The translations under genes and the position numbers were made by a program. Under the pieces are notes generated by a model. The model did no database searches. It was not told where the DNA came from and saw nothing but the letters and a program-made list of their open reading frames with translations. Shown here in pieces: positions 54,196-63,869 of a DNA stretch of 64,000 nucleotides. This DNA is from Streptomyces sp. Je 1-332 (GTDB lineage Bacteria > Actinomycetota > Actinomycetes > Streptomycetales > Streptomycetaceae): positions 434,001 through 498,000 of the forward strand of contig NZ_CP160402.1 of the NCBI RefSeq assembly GCF_040730185.1, given 5' to 3'. Position 1 is the first letter of the stretch; every line of letters starts with the position of its first letter.

Positions 54196-55209
54196 ATGAA
54201 CCAGCCTCGGATCCTGACCGTACGGCCCGACCCGGGTGAATACGCCTGGACGTTCGGCGGCGCGCCACCCGTGGCACGGATCGCTCCGGGCACAGTGCTC
54301 GACCTGTTCACCGAAGACTGCTTCGCGGGAAGCGTGCGCTCCGAGAAGGATCTGGTGTCGGAGGTCTGCCAGTTCCCCTTCCTGAATCCACAGACCGGAC
54401 CCTTTTACGTCGAGGGCGCGGAGCCGGGTGACACCGTCGCCGTGCATTTCGTGTCGATCGAACCGGCTCGCGACTGGGCGGCCTCCACCACGGTCCCCCT
54501 CTTCGGGGCACTCACCTCCACCCACACCACCGCATCGCTCCAGCCGCCACTGCCCGAGACCGTATGGATCTGGCAGCTCGATCGGGACCGGCGCACCGCC
54601 CACTTCAGCGCGCGGGACGGCGACTTCGAGATCGCGCTGCCGATGGATCCGATGCACGGCACGGTCGGCGTCGCGCCCGCCAATCTGGAGGTGCGCTCGG
54701 CGCTCGTCCCCGACGCGCACGGCGGGAACATGGACACTCCCGAGATGCGGGCCGGGGTCACCTGCTACCTCGGGGTGAATGTGGAGGGCGCGCTCCTGAG
54801 CCTGGGCGACGGGCACGCGCGGCAAGGCGAGGGGGAAACCTGCGGAGTCGCCGTCGAGTGCGCGATGAACACTGTCGTGATCGTCGAACTCCTGAAGGGG
54901 ATCGCCACGCCCTGGCCGCGACTGGAATCCGACACCCACATCATTTCCACTGGCTCGGCACGCCCGCTCGAGGACGCCTTTCGAATATCCCAACTCGACC
55001 TTGTCCAGTGGCTGGTGCGCGATTTCGGCTTCAGCGAACTCGACGCCTACCAGTTCGCGACACAGACCGTCGAGTCCCCGCTCGCCAACGTCTGCGACAC
55101 CAACTACACGTGTGTGGCCAAGATCCGCAAGGAGTGGCTGCCCGCGCGCGAAACTCACCGGGGACTGCACGCGCGGCTACGAGAGTCGGCCAAGCTGCTG
55201 CCCCACTGA
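54196..55209 (+). CDS. Acetamidase/formamidase-family amidohydrolase
   Basis: The 337-residue protein is an FmdA/AmdA-family beta-rich enzyme: PQTGPFYVEGAEPGDTVAVH (about 62-81), FEIALPMDPMHGTVGVAP (about 139-156), ALVPDAHGGNMDTPEMRAGV and GDGHARQGEGETCGVAVE (about 207-224), plus FATQTVESPLANVCDTNYTC near the end. These hold the conserved His/Asp/Glu that bind zinc in the family. It probably releases ammonia from formamide or short amides in the cytoplasm. ATG 54196 is chosen; the frame is open for 58 codons upstream without likeness. The gap 53904-54195 shows no gene. Confidence 0.88.
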   Translation: MNQPRILTVRPDPGEYAWTFGGAPPVARIAPGTVLDLFTEDCFAGSVRSEKDLVSEVCQFPFLNPQTGPFYVEGAEPGDTVAVHFVSIEPARDWAASTTVPLFGALTSTHTTASLQPPLPETVWIWQLDRDRRTAHFSARDGDFEIALPMDPMHGTVGVAPANLEVRSALVPDAHGGNMDTPEMRAGVTCYLGVNVEGALLSLGDGHARQGEGETCGVAVECAMNTVVIVELLKGIATPWPRLESDTHIISTGSARPLEDAFRISQLDLVQWLVRDFGFSELDAYQFATQTVESPLANVCDTNYTCVAKIRKEWLPARETHRGLHARLRESAKLLPH

Positions 55210-55248
55210 TAAGTCCAGCTGTTCCCCCCACCGAGAGGCAGGCCAGCC

Positions 55249-55860
55249 ATGGATCACCGCACCAGAGGATTTCCCAGCCGGCGCAGGCTGTTGCAAGGGG
55301 CAGCCCTGGCCGCCATCCCCGCCGTCCCCGCCATGCTCCTCCCCGCCACCCGCGCCACGGCCCGGCCTCGGGCGGACGACTATCCGCTCGCCGAGTGGGT
55401 TCCGGCCAGCACCTCCAACTACACGGCGGCCAATCGCCCCAGCACCTACCCCGTTGACTACGTCGTCGTCCACGTCACCCAGGAGACCTACGCCGACACG
55501 CTCGCCATCTTCCAGAACTCGGCGAAGAAGGTGTCGGCCCACTATGTGGTGCGCTCCAAGGACGGACGTATCGCCCAGTGCGTACGCGAGCGCAACGTCG
55601 GCTGGCACGCGGGCAACTGGGACTACAACACCCGAAGCATCGGTATCGAGCACGAAGGATGGGTGGATCAGCCCGAGTACTTCACCGACGCGATGTACGA
55701 GCAGTCCGCGCTGCTGACCGCGGCCATCTGCGACCGGTATGCCATTCCCAAGGACCGCAAGCACATCATCGGGCATGTCGAAGTGCCCGGCGCCGACCAC
55801 ACCGATCCCGGACCGCACTGGGACTGGACGCGCTATATCCGCCTGGTCAACTCTGCCTGA
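55249..55860 (+). CDS. Tat-exported N-acetylmuramoyl-L-alanine amidase
   Basis: The 203-residue protein has a twin-arginine signal (SRRRLLQGAALAAIPAVPAM, cleavage near ATA at about 38) and an Amidase_2 (T7-lysozyme-like) domain: DYVVVHVTQE (zinc His), SAHYVVRSKDGRIAQCV, RNVGWHAGNWDYNTRSIGIEH and GADHTDPGPHWDWTRY (zinc His and the catalytic Lys-type region). It cuts the amide bond between muramic acid and the stem peptide in the cell wall. It lies 39 bp after the amidohydrolase gene, so co-transcription is possible. Confidence 0.92.
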   Translation: MDHRTRGFPSRRRLLQGAALAAIPAVPAMLLPATRATARPRADDYPLAEWVPASTSNYTAANRPSTYPVDYVVVHVTQETYADTLAIFQNSAKKVSAHYVVRSKDGRIAQCVRERNVGWHAGNWDYNTRSIGIEHEGWVDQPEYFTDAMYEQSALLTAAICDRYAIPKDRKHIIGHVEVPGADHTDPGPHWDWTRYIRLVNSA

Positions 55861-55900
55861 CGCCGTCGGCTCACACCGCCACGGTTCCCGAGGCCTTCTC

Positions 55901-55948
55901 GGAGCACCTGTCGGGGCGCTTATCGGAGCGCTTGTCGGGGCGCTTGTC
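55901..55948. repeat. 12-bp tandem repeat in the gap before the GAF regulator
   Basis: Four units of about 12 bp (GGGGCGCTTGTC type) run from 55901 to 55948, with a decayed fifth. The array ends 57 bp before the TTG start of the regulator gene and would lie in its leader. Confidence 0.85.
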
Positions 55949-56005
55949 GGGGCGTCCTCGCGGGGCGACGATGGCAGAACCGCATCGCCGTCCCGGGAGG
56001 CCGAG

Positions 56006-57262
56006 TTGACCGAACCATGGGTGGCCCTGGAAGCCGGTGCCGATCCTGCCGAGCGGGTGCGGGTGCTGCGGCGGGCCCACGAGAGGTTCACGCAGGCGGG
56101 GACGCTCACGCGACCGGTGCGCTCCGTGGTGGCCGAGTCGTGGAGGCGCTCGGCCAGGGCCAGGGTCAGCCCGGAGGACAGCGGCGCGGCAGTGGAGCTC
56201 ACCGACGGTGACCTCGGTTCGTACCGTGCCGAGCATCCGTTGGCCGGGGTGATGCCGCTGTTCCGTGAGCTGATGGGCACGTTCGCGATGGACGGTGAGC
56301 ATCTTCTCGCGGTGTGCGACGCGCACGGCAGACTGCTCTGGGTCGAGGGGCATTCGGCGACCCGGCGGCAGGCCGGGCGGATGAACTTCGTGCCGGGCGC
56401 GCGGTGGGCGGAGTCCGCGATGGGGACGAACGCACCGGGCACGGCGGTGGCGGTGGACCGACCGGTGCAGGTGTTCGCGGCCGAGCACTTCATCCGGCGC
56501 GTCCAGCCGTGGACGTGCGCGGCGGCCCCGGTGCACGATCCGCGGACCGGCCGGCTGCTCGGGGCAGTGGACATCACCGGAGGCGACGGTCTGGCGCATC
56601 CGCACAGCCTCGCCTTCGTGCAGGCGGTCGCTCGGGCAGCGGAGTCGCAACTGGCGTTGCTGTCACCACCGGTGGCGGCCGCGGACTGGGTCGGTCTCAC
56701 CGCGCTCGGCCGCGATGAGGCGTTGCTGCTGACCGGCGGACGCAAGGTGCGGCTGAGCCGTAGGCACAGCGAGATCCTCGTCCTGCTGGCCCGCCACCCC
56801 GAGGGGTTGACCGGCGAGGAGCTGCTGTGCGCGCTGTACGAGGACGAGTCGGTGACGCCGGTGACGCTGCGGGCCGAGTTCGCCCGGCTGCGGCGGCTCC
56901 TCGGGCCGGAACTGCTGCGGTCGCGCCCGTACAGGCTCTCGGTGCCGGTCGAGTCGGATATCGATGCCGTGGAGCGAAGGCTCGGATCAGGAGCGGTCAC
57001 CGCGGCCGCCGCCGCGTACGCGGGTCCGCTTCTGCCCGCTTCACAGGCACCTGCGGTGGCCAGGCTGCGGCGCAGGCTCGCCGATCAGCTGCGGGCCGCG
57101 TTGATCGCCCGCCGTGACCCGGATCTCCTGGCCGACTGGGTCCACGCACCGTGGGGTGAGGACGACCTGGCGGTATGGCGGGCGCTGGCCCAGGTACGGA
57201 CGACGCCACCGGTGCTGGCTCGACTCCGAGAGCTGGATGCGGAGTTGACTGACGCGAGGTAA
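56006..57262 (+). CDS. GAF-domain regulator of the adjacent aldehyde dehydrogenase
   Basis: From TTG 56006 (GGGAGG five bases upstream) the product is 418 residues. It has an N-terminal helical segment with [20 protein letters not shown], a GAF domain ([20 protein letters not shown], about 90-110, and [20 protein letters not shown]), and a winged-helix-like C-terminal region ([34 protein letters not shown]). The layout is that of the GAF regulators that control acetoin or ethanol/aldehyde catabolism. The ExaC-like aldehyde dehydrogenase gene follows in the same direction after 175 bp and is the likely target. An ORF extending upstream runs through the 12-bp repeat and is not likely to be coding. 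Confidence 0.82.
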   Translation: MTEPWVALEAGADPAERVRVLRRAHERFTQAGTLTRPVRSVVAESWRRSARARVSPEDSGAAVELTDGDLGSYRAEHPLAGVMPLFRELMGTFAMDGEHLLAVCDAHGRLLWVEGHSATRRQAGRMNFVPGARWAESAMGTNAPGTAVAVDRPVQVFAAEHFIRRVQPWTCAAAPVHDPRTGRLLGAVDITGGDGLAHPHSLAFVQAVARAAESQLALLSPPVAAADWVGLTALGRDEALLLTGGRKVRLSRRHSEILVLLARHPEGLTGEELLCALYEDESVTPVTLRAEFARLRRLLGPELLRSRPYRLSVPVESDIDAVERRLGSGAVTAAAAAYAGPLLPASQAPAVARLRRRLADQLRAALIARRDPDLLADWVHAPWGEDDLAVWRALAQVRTTPPVLARLRELDAELTDAR

Positions 57263-57437
57263 GAGCGCTCCCAGAGCGCTCCCAGGCACCTCAACACAGC
57301 CCAGCGCCCACGACCGACGCCCTTCACGAACGAGCCGCAGGCCGACAGCTCCCGCAACGTACCTGCAACGTCCGTCCTCCTACTCTCCCGGCGAGAGCTG
57401 CCCAACGGCGGGCAGCCTTCCCCGGGAGGCCACCAAG

Positions 57438-58961
57438 ATGACCCGTTACGCAGCGCCCGGCGCCGATGGCGCAGTTGTCTCCTACCAGTCCCGCTACGAC
57501 CACTTCATCGACGGTGAGTACGTCCCGCCCGCGCGCGGCCAGTACTTCGAGAACCCGAGCCCCGTCAACGGGCAGCCCTTCACCGAGATCGCCCGCGGTA
57601 CGGCCGAGGACGTGGAGAAGGCCCTCGACGCGGCGCATGCCGCCGCGCCCGCGTGGGGCCGCACCTCACCGACCGAACGCGCGGACGTCCTGCGGAAGAT
57701 CGCCGACCGCATGGAGGCGAACCTCGAACAGCTCGCGGTGGCCGAGAGCTGGGAGAACGGCAAGCCGGTACGCGAGACGCTGGCCGCCGACATCCCGCTG
57801 GCCATCGACCACTTCCGCTACTTCGCGGGGGTCATCCGCGCGCAGGAGGGGTCGCTGAGCGAGGTGGACGACGACACCGTCGCGTACCACTTCCACGAGC
57901 CGCTCGGCGCCGTCGCGCAGATCATCCCGTGGAACTTCCCCATCCTGATGGCGACATGGAAGCTCGCGCCCGCACTCGCGGCGGGCAACGCGGTCGTCCT
58001 CAAGCCCGCCGAACAGACCCCGGCGTCCATCCACTACTGGATGAGCCTGGTCTCCGATCTACTGCCGCCGGGTGTGGTCAACGTCGTCAACGGCTTCGGC
58101 GTCGAGGCGGGCAAGCCCCTCGCCTCAAGCCCGCGCGTCGCGAAGGTCGCCTTCACCGGTGAGACCACCACGGGGCGGCTGATCATGCAGTACGCCTCGG
58201 AGAACATCAAACCGGTGACCCTTGAGCTGGGCGGGAAGTCGCCGAACATCTTCTTCGACGACGTGTGGGCCGCCAACGACGACTTCCGCGACAAGGCGCT
58301 GGAGGGCTTCACGATGTTCGCCCTCAACAACGGCGAGGTGTGTACCTGCCCGTCACGTGCTCTCGTCCAGCGGGGTCACTACAGCGAGTTCATGGAAGCG
58401 GCGGTCGCCCGTACCGAGCAGATCGTGCCGGGCCACCCGCTGGACACCGACACGATGATCGGAGCCCAGGCCTCCAACGACCAGCTGGAGAAGATCCTCT
58501 CCTACCTGGACATCGGCCAGCAGGAGGGCGCCAAGGTCCTGACGGGCGGCCAGCGCATCACGTACGACGGTGAGTTGGCGGGTGGCTACTACGTCCAGCC
58601 GACGATCTTCGAGGGCGACAACCGCATGCGGATCTTCCAGGAGGAGATCTTCGGCCCGGTCGTCTCGGTCGCGTCGTTCAACGACTTCGACGATGCGATC
58701 AAGACCGCCAACGACACTCTGTACGGTTTGGGCGCCGGAGTGTGGACACGCGACATGAACACCGCCTACCGGGCGGGCCGTGCGATCCAGGCGGGCCGGG
58801 TCTGGACGAACTGCTACCACGCGTACCCCGCGCATGCTGCGTTCGGCGGCTACAAGCAGTCCGGGATCGGGCGCGAGACGCACAAGATGATGCTGGAGCA
58901 CTACCAGCAGACGAAGAACCTTCTGGTGTCGTACTCGCCGAAGAAGCTGGGCTTCTTCTAG
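57438..58961 (+). CDS. exaC: Aldehyde dehydrogenase, ExaC/AcoD-like
   Basis: The 507-residue NAD-dependent dehydrogenase oxidises acetaldehyde and related aldehydes. It has the Rossmann region [18 protein letters not shown] (about 155-172), [32 protein letters not shown] with the general base Glu at about 262, and the catalytic Cys in [13 protein letters not shown] (about 296-308). The end holds [20 protein letters not shown]. The double CTC around the nucleophile and C-terminal SPKKLGFF are typical of the ExaC/AcoD branch. A hairpin follows six bases after the stop. Confidence 0.94.
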   Translation: MTRYAAPGADGAVVSYQSRYDHFIDGEYVPPARGQYFENPSPVNGQPFTEIARGTAEDVEKALDAAHAAAPAWGRTSPTERADVLRKIADRMEANLEQLAVAESWENGKPVRETLAADIPLAIDHFRYFAGVIRAQEGSLSEVDDDTVAYHFHEPLGAVAQIIPWNFPILMATWKLAPALAAGNAVVLKPAEQTPASIHYWMSLVSDLLPPGVVNVVNGFGVEAGKPLASSPRVAKVAFTGETTTGRLIMQYASENIKPVTLELGGKSPNIFFDDVWAANDDFRDKALEGFTMFALNNGEVCTCPSRALVQRGHYSEFMEAAVARTEQIVPGHPLDTDTMIGAQASNDQLEKILSYLDIGQQEGAKVLTGGQRITYDGELAGGYYVQPTIFEGDNRMRIFQEEIFGPVVSVASFNDFDDAIKTANDTLYGLGAGVWTRDMNTAYRAGRAIQAGRVWTNCYHAYPAHAAFGGYKQSGIGRETHKMMLEHYQQTKNLLVSYSPKKLGFF

Positions 58962-58967
58962 CCGCAC

Positions 58968-59013
58968 AAGGAAGGCGCCTGACCAGGGGTTTCCCCGTCA
59001 GGCGCCCTTCCTT
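58968..59013 (+). terminator. Strong hairpin after the aldehyde dehydrogenase gene
   Basis: AAGGAAGGCGCCTGAC (58968-58983) pairs with 58997-59013, with one bulged C at 59007, around a 13-nt loop. It starts six bases after the stop codon and marks the edge of the intact genes before the scar at 59-61 kb. Confidence 0.8.
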
Positions 59014-59131
59014 CCGCACTTTGGAGTTACCGGTCAGAACGTGAAGCTAATCCCGATATCTCCCGCCCCTCTCCCACCTCTGACCAGCTGTTCCGGGGCA
59101 TATCCGGGCCGAGGTCCTACCCGGGTGCGCC

Positions 59132-59461
59132 CTATGCGCCGCTCTCCGGCTCGTCCCACCGCCGCATCGACTCCTCAATCATCTTGTTCGCGTGGTTACG
59201 CGCTTCGGCCAGGAACTTGGCGTAATACCGGAAGAGAACCTGGATGCTCTGTCAGGCCCTGCGCGCACACTCTGCGGGGTCGACGCCGGAGGCGAGCCAG
59301 AACGAGATACCCGCGTGGCGCAGGTCGTACGGGCGCTTCGCCAGCACAAGGGCGTGCTCATCGAGGGTGAGTGTGGCCTCGCGAGCCCGTCCCCAAGTAA
59401 TGCCGTAAGCCCCAGCCTCAATGTAGTTTCCCGCTGCGTTGCGAAACAGTCGGAAGTTTGA
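59132..59461 (-). pseudogene. Tyrosine integrase, C-terminal remnant with an internal stop
   Basis: Minus-strand codons from 59461 to the TAG at 59132 read FRLFRNAAGNYIEAGAYGIT, then LAKRPYDLRHAGISFWLASG and, after a stop, QSIQVLFRYYAKFLAEARNH. The YDLRHAG and FRYYAKFL boxes are the Arg/His and Tyr catalytic regions of phage/AICE-type integrases. A TGA at 59252-59254 sits where Gly is usual (ARRAGQS), and the frame is closed upstream at 59462-59464. The N-terminal two thirds are missing. The fragment overlaps the end of the truncated excisionase. Confidence 0.82.
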
Positions 59462-59567
59462 TCATCCGGGGAGCCAAACCACGAGCACGCAAGCGGTAGA
59501 AAGCAGATGGGCTCATTCGGATCTCACCCAACACCTCGGAAAGTTTGAGTGCAGGAGGGCGAGCCAT
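59418..59567 (-). pseudogene. Excisionase-like protein, truncated and joined to the integrase scar
   Basis: ATG 59567 (GGGGA six bases upstream) opens 49 codons starting MARPPALKLSEVLGEIRMSP, then SAFYRLRARGLAPRMIKLP. This is the helix-turn-helix of the small AlpA/Xis-like proteins that precede integrases in actinomycete integrative elements. After IKLP the family likeness ends and a short unrelated tail runs to TGA. The missing wing and the missing integrase N-terminus are explained by one deletion with its junction near 59452-59458. Confidence 0.72.
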
Positions 59568-60919
59568 GTTTCCCCAGGAGTGTCGAGATTGGCCAGACGC
59601 TGAGCGGTGCTAAGTAGGCAACCGCACTGAACGTTGGCACGATGACTGGTGCATCCGCGCAGCTCCACCGCCAGGTTGCGCCGCTGCGAACTCCTCAATC
59701 GTCGTCAGAAACGCCAGTTTGGCTAACCGGCGATCGTGGTCTATGTTGCGCGCCGAATCGTCAGAGTCCGGTCACTCCCGTGCTGGCTTCGGTTGGGAAG
59801 CCAACCGGTATGAGCGAGGGCTGGGGGTAGCGCCATCCGTGACGATCACCAGCAGACCGTCACCAGTGGGGCAGTCAAGATTGCGACTACACCCCGCGCA
59901 GGGACCCAATCGAACGGGCCACGCGTCGAGTTGTAGATCCAGGGTGCGCCGCAATGTGTGCGAGGACCACCCGGTCGCGCGATAGCCGCGTTGCAGCAGG
60001 TCCTCGCCGAACAGACTGGCCGCGCAGACGCAGACACACAGCCAGTGGACACAGATCCGTAGTCACCCGCTGTCTGACCGGACCAAGCGCCCACTGCACC
60101 GAGTGCACAGAGGACATGCGAAATGAAGCGGGCGGGTCGAATTGCGGATTAAGACAGACGGGCCTCCAAAGTAGAAGCTACGCCAGCGGGCCAAAAATGC
60201 GCGGCGCATCATTCTGAGCGGTTTCGGAAGCCTGATCGTGGCCGAGCAGTAGCACCGTCTGGCCTGGTGTTCTACGGGACGCCGTACGTTGACATAGTCC
60301 TCGCGGAGCTATCCAGTCTTTCGGTGCTCTTTCTTGTCTGCCGTAGGCGAATGCCTCGCCATCACAGTCACAGCGTCACGGCATGAAAGGTGGGGCGGGC
60401 CCCAAGTAGCCCATCGAGCGACAGAGTCGAGCCCAATCCTCCGAAACGAGTGGCCACGTCCTGCGGCCCAAGGCCCCCAGCGGCCGGACGGAATGGGGCT
60501 TCAGCAAGGCCCTGTTAGCCAGCACGTAACCCTTCCGTCCAAAGAGCTCCAGCAGGACGCGGGTGGAAATCCCTGCCGCCTTTACGCTCCGCTACTCCCA
60601 GCCGATGACATCCAGCACGCAGGCCAGTAGCCAGGACCTGCGCCTCGTCCTGCTCTGGCCCTGGGCCAGAGCAGGACAGTGAGGTGAGGACTCATCACGA
60701 GATTGGCTTCCGCCGCCTTCCCGCGCCCGGCCCGCGAGGTCCTGTACGCCGGGTCCCCCGCTCGGGGGAGAGATGTCCCCGGGCTGTGGGACGCATCGTC
60801 GCGGAGCCGTTCCTACGCTCGGTCCCGTGAACTTCGCCCGACCGCCACCGAGGCTGTCTTCGCTTCCCGCGACGGCCGCAGGCGACAGAAGTTCCATGGT
60901 CACTCGAGAAGGGCTAGCA
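59568..60919. other. Gene-poor scar of a lost integrated element
   Basis: No complete gene is supported in this 1.35-kb stretch, which is less GC-biased than its neighbours and full of stops in all frames. Faint protein-like traces occur on the minus strand: LLQRGYRATGWSSHTLRRTL then AGCSRNLDCPTGDGLLVIVT (about 59772-60000), and in another frame VLAHIAAHPGSTTRRVARSI, reminiscent of a winged helix. They are frameshifted relative to each other. Between 60678 and 60919 the sequence becomes normal GC-rich DNA leading into the FAD oxidase gene. Confidence 0.6.
60647..60677. repeat. Perfect 31-bp palindrome centred on one T
   Basis: GTCCTGCTCTGGCCC (60647-60661), T (60662) and the exact reverse complement GGGCCAGAGCAGGAC (60663-60677) form a perfect fold-back. 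It could be a bidirectional terminator for the GlcD-side and scar-side transcripts, or a leftover end of the lost element. No T-tract follows. Confidence 0.85.
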
Positions 60920-62302
60920 ATGAGCAGTGTCGCGGCACGGTTCGCGGAGATCGTCGGGGGCTCGTATCTGCTGTCCGGCGATGCGATTCCCGAAGACTAC
61001 GCACACGACGAGGCCTTGACGGCACCCCCGCGGCCCCCCGCCCATCTGGCCAAGCCGCAGAGCACCCGGGAGGTCGCCGACCTGCTCAAGGCGGCGAATG
61101 AGCTCGGCGTTCCGGTCACCGCACGTGGCTCGGGCACGGGCCTCTCCGGTGGCGCACGACCCCGCGCGGATGGACTGCTGGTCTCGTTCGAGCGGATGAA
61201 CGCGGTTCTCGAGATCGACACCGCCAACCACGTCGCCGTCGTCCAACCAGGGGTCACACTCGCTGAGTTGAATACGCAGGCTGCCGAGGCAGGGCTCGGC
61301 TATACCGTCTCCCCCGGTGAACCGAGCGCCAGTATCGGCGGCAATGTCGGGACGAACGCCGGCGGGATGCGGGCGATCAAGTACGGCGTCACGCGGCACC
61401 ATGTCGTAGGGCTCGAGGCCGTGCTGGCGACCGGCGACATCATCCGGACCGGCGGCAAGATCTCCAAGGTCTCGTCCGGATACGACCTGACCCAGCTGAT
61501 CATCGGCTCCGAGGGGACCCTCGCGGTCGTCACCGAGATCATCGTGAAGCTCCATCCGCGGCTGGCGCACAGCGCCACGGTGCTCGCTCCGTTCACCACC
61601 TTCGACGAGGTGCTGACCGCCGTACCGAAGATCGTCTCCAGCGGGCTCGAGCCGCACATCCTCGAGTACATCGACAGTCAGACGCTGGCGGCGATCAGCG
61701 AATACACCGAGCACGGCCTCGGCGTCCCGGACCGGATCCGTGATACCGCGCAGGCCTACCTGGTGGTGGCGCTGGAGAACCGCGACAACGACCGGTTGCA
61801 GGCCGACGTCGTTGCACTCGGTGGTCTGCTCGACGAACTCGGTGCGATCGAGGTTTACGTACTCGAAGGCAACTCCGCCCGCGAGCTGATCGAGGCCCGT
61901 GAGAAATCATTCTGGACGGCCAAGGCCCGCGGTGCCGACGACATCATCGACGTGGTGGTCCCGCGAGCCGCAATGCCCGAATTCCTCCGCCGCACGCGGG
62001 AGACGGTGCAGTCGTACGGTGCGGGAGCCGCCGGTTGCGGGCATGCCGGAGACGGCAATGTGCATCTCGGCATCTTCTGCGAGGAACCGGAGAGGCGCGA
62101 GAAGCTGCTGACCGAGATCTTTGCGCTCGGTATGGAACTGGGCGGCGCGATCTCCGGCGAACACGGCCTAGGGCAGACCAAATCGGAGTATTTCCTCGAC
62201 CTTGAGGACCCGGCGAAGATCGCGCTGATGCGCCGAATCAAGGAGAGCTTCGATCCGGCCGGGATTCTCAATCCAGGTGACCCGTACGTGGAGAGGGGCT
62301 GA
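60920..62302 (+). CDS. FAD-linked 2-hydroxyacid oxidase, GlcD-like
   Basis: The 460-residue protein has a PCMH FAD-binding domain (VTARGSGTGLSGGARPRADG at about 65-84, VSPGEPSASIGGNVGTNAGG at about 132-151, SGYDLTQLIIGSEGTLAVVT at about 187) and the FAD-oxidase C-terminal domain (GCGHAGDGNVHLGIFCEE, ISGEHGLGQTKSEYF). It probably oxidises glycolate, D-lactate or a similar 2-hydroxyacid. ATG 60920 has AAGGG seven bases upstream; the frame is open upstream but not similar. It is followed after 4 bp by a ThDP enzyme, clearly an operon. Confidence 0.93.
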   Translation: MSSVAARFAEIVGGSYLLSGDAIPEDYAHDEALTAPPRPPAHLAKPQSTREVADLLKAANELGVPVTARGSGTGLSGGARPRADGLLVSFERMNAVLEIDTANHVAVVQPGVTLAELNTQAAEAGLGYTVSPGEPSASIGGNVGTNAGGMRAIKYGVTRHHVVGLEAVLATGDIIRTGGKISKVSSGYDLTQLIIGSEGTLAVVTEIIVKLHPRLAHSATVLAPFTTFDEVLTAVPKIVSSGLEPHILEYIDSQTLAAISEYTEHGLGVPDRIRDTAQAYLVVALENRDNDRLQADVVALGGLLDELGAIEVYVLEGNSARELIEAREKSFWTAKARGADDIIDVVVPRAAMPEFLRRTRETVQSYGAGAAGCGHAGDGNVHLGIFCEEPERREKLLTEIFALGMELGGAISGEHGLGQTKSEYFLDLEDPAKIALMRRIKESFDPAGILNPGDPYVERG

Positions 62303-62306
62303 GGAC

Positions 62307-63869
62307 ATGAGTGTGACGAACGGCGCGCGGTCCCTGATCCGCACGCTCGTCGACGCCGGTGTGGAGGTCTGCTTCGCCAACCCCGGCACCTCGGAGATGC
62401 ACTTCGTGGCCGCACTCGACGGCGTACCCGAAATGCGGGGAGTGCTCGGCCTGTTCGAAGGTGTCGTCACCGGGGCCGCGGACGGGTACGCACGAATCGC
62501 CGGGAAGCCGGCCGCCACTCTGTTACACCTCGGGCCGGGGCTCGGGAACGGGCTGGCGAACCTGCACAACGCGCGCCGTGCGCACACTCCGATCGTCAAT
62601 GTGGTCGGTGATCACGCGACGTACCACAAGCAGTACGACGCTCCCCTCGACTCGGACATCGAGACCGTGGCACGGTCGCTAGAGGGCTGGGTCCGCCGGT
62701 CAGAGCGGACGAAGGACATCGGCGCGGACGCGGCCGCGGCGGTCGCAGCGGCTCAGGACGCCCCAGGGCGGATCGCCACGCTGATCCTCCCGGCCGACTC
62801 ATCGTGGGGCGCGGGCGGTGAAAGGGGCGCTCCCGTTCCGTCGCGCGGGCCGGAGGCCGTCGACCGGGCCACGGTGGAGCGCATCGCCAAGGTGCTGGCC
62901 GGTGGCGAGTCGGTGGCGCTGCTCATCGGTGGCAGCGCCTGCCACGAGCACGGGCTGCGCGCAACCAGCCGTATCACCGCGGCGACCGGGGTGAGGGCGT
63001 ACGCCGAGACGTTCCCCGCGCGGCTCGAGCGGGGCGCGGGCCTGCCGGCGATCGAGCGGCTCGGTTATCTCTCCGAGCAAGTCTCCCAGCAACTCGGCGG
63101 GGTCAAGCACGTGATCACCGCCGGAGCGAGAGCGCCCGCGTCGTTCTTCGCCTACCCGGGCAAGGCCAGCAATCTGATGCCCGACGGCGCGCGGATTCAC
63201 GTGCTGGCCGAGGTGTGGCAGGACGTTCCTGGTGCGCTGCATGACGTCGCGGAACTGGTCGCCGCCGCAACGCAACCGGTGCTCGCGGAGGCCGCCAGGC
63301 CCGCGCTGCCGTCCGGCCCGCTGACCCCGCAGAACTGGGTCGACGTCATCGGCGCTCTGCTGCCGGACCGGGCGATCATCGCGGACGAGGCGAACACTTC
63401 GGGGCTGCGTCTGCCGACCGCGACCGCGGGCGCGCCACGGCACGACGTACTGACCCTGACCGGAGGAGCGATCGGCTTCGGCATGCCCGTAGCGACCGGT
63501 GCGGCCATCGCCGCACCCGGCCGGCCGGTGATCAGCCTGCAGTCCGACGGCAGCGCGCTCTACACGATCTCGGCGCTGTGGACGCAGGCCCGGGAGAACC
63601 TCGACGTCACCACCGTGCTCCTGAACAACCGCGCTTACGCGATCCTGCGCATGGAGTTGCTAAGGGTGGGGGCTCAGACCGGTGGCCCGGCGGCGAACCA
63701 ACTGCTCAACCTGGCACGGCCGGACCTCGACTTCGCCAGGATCGCCGAGGGAATGGGTGTGCCGGCGACGCGGGCGACGACCGCGGAGGAACTGGCCGAA
63801 CAATTCGGGCGCGCGCTCGCCGAGCCCGGGCCGCATCTGATCGACGCGATGGTGCCGCCGCTGCTCTGA
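62307..63869 (+). CDS. Thiamine-diphosphate enzyme, acetolactate synthase large-subunit-like
   Basis: The 520-residue ThDP enzyme has an N-terminal Pyr domain (VCFANPGTSEMHFVAALDGV with the cofactor-activating Glu region at about 46, GAADGYARIAGKPAATLLHL), a middle domain, and a PP domain with the ThDP motif SDGSALYTISALWTQAREN (about 412-430) closing in VLLNNRAYAIL. It resembles the ALS/benzoylformate-decarboxylase-like group used with a GlcD partner. An oxo-acid from the upstream oxidase may be its substrate; this is an inference. It contains an in-frame TTA codon at 62523-62525. The start ATG 62307 lies 4 bp after the glcD-like stop. Confidence 0.92.
   Translation: MSVTNGARSLIRTLVDAGVEVCFANPGTSEMHFVAALDGVPEMRGVLGLFEGVVTGAADGYARIAGKPAATLLHLGPGLGNGLANLHNARRAHTPIVNVVGDHATYHKQYDAPLDSDIETVARSLEGWVRRSERTKDIGADAAAAVAAAQDAPGRIATLILPADSSWGAGGERGAPVPSRGPEAVDRATVERIAKVLAGGESVALLIGGSACHEHGLRATSRITAATGVRAYAETFPARLERGAGLPAIERLGYLSEQVSQQLGGVKHVITAGARAPASFFAYPGKASNLMPDGARIHVLAEVWQDVPGALHDVAELVAAATQPVLAEAARPALPSGPLTPQNWVDVIGALLPDRAIIADEANTSGLRLPTATAGAPRHDVLTLTGGAIGFGMPVATGAAIAAPGRPVISLQSDGSALYTISALWTQARENLDVTTVLLNNRAYAILRMELLRVGAQTGGPAANQLLNLARPDLDFARIAEGMGVPATRATTAEELAEQFGRALAEPGPHLIDAMVPPLL

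Noticed and set aside
60334..60630. 98-codon plus-strand ORF in the scar region
   Set aside because: TTG start without a ribosome-binding site, no recognisable composition or domain, and it lies in a decayed region.
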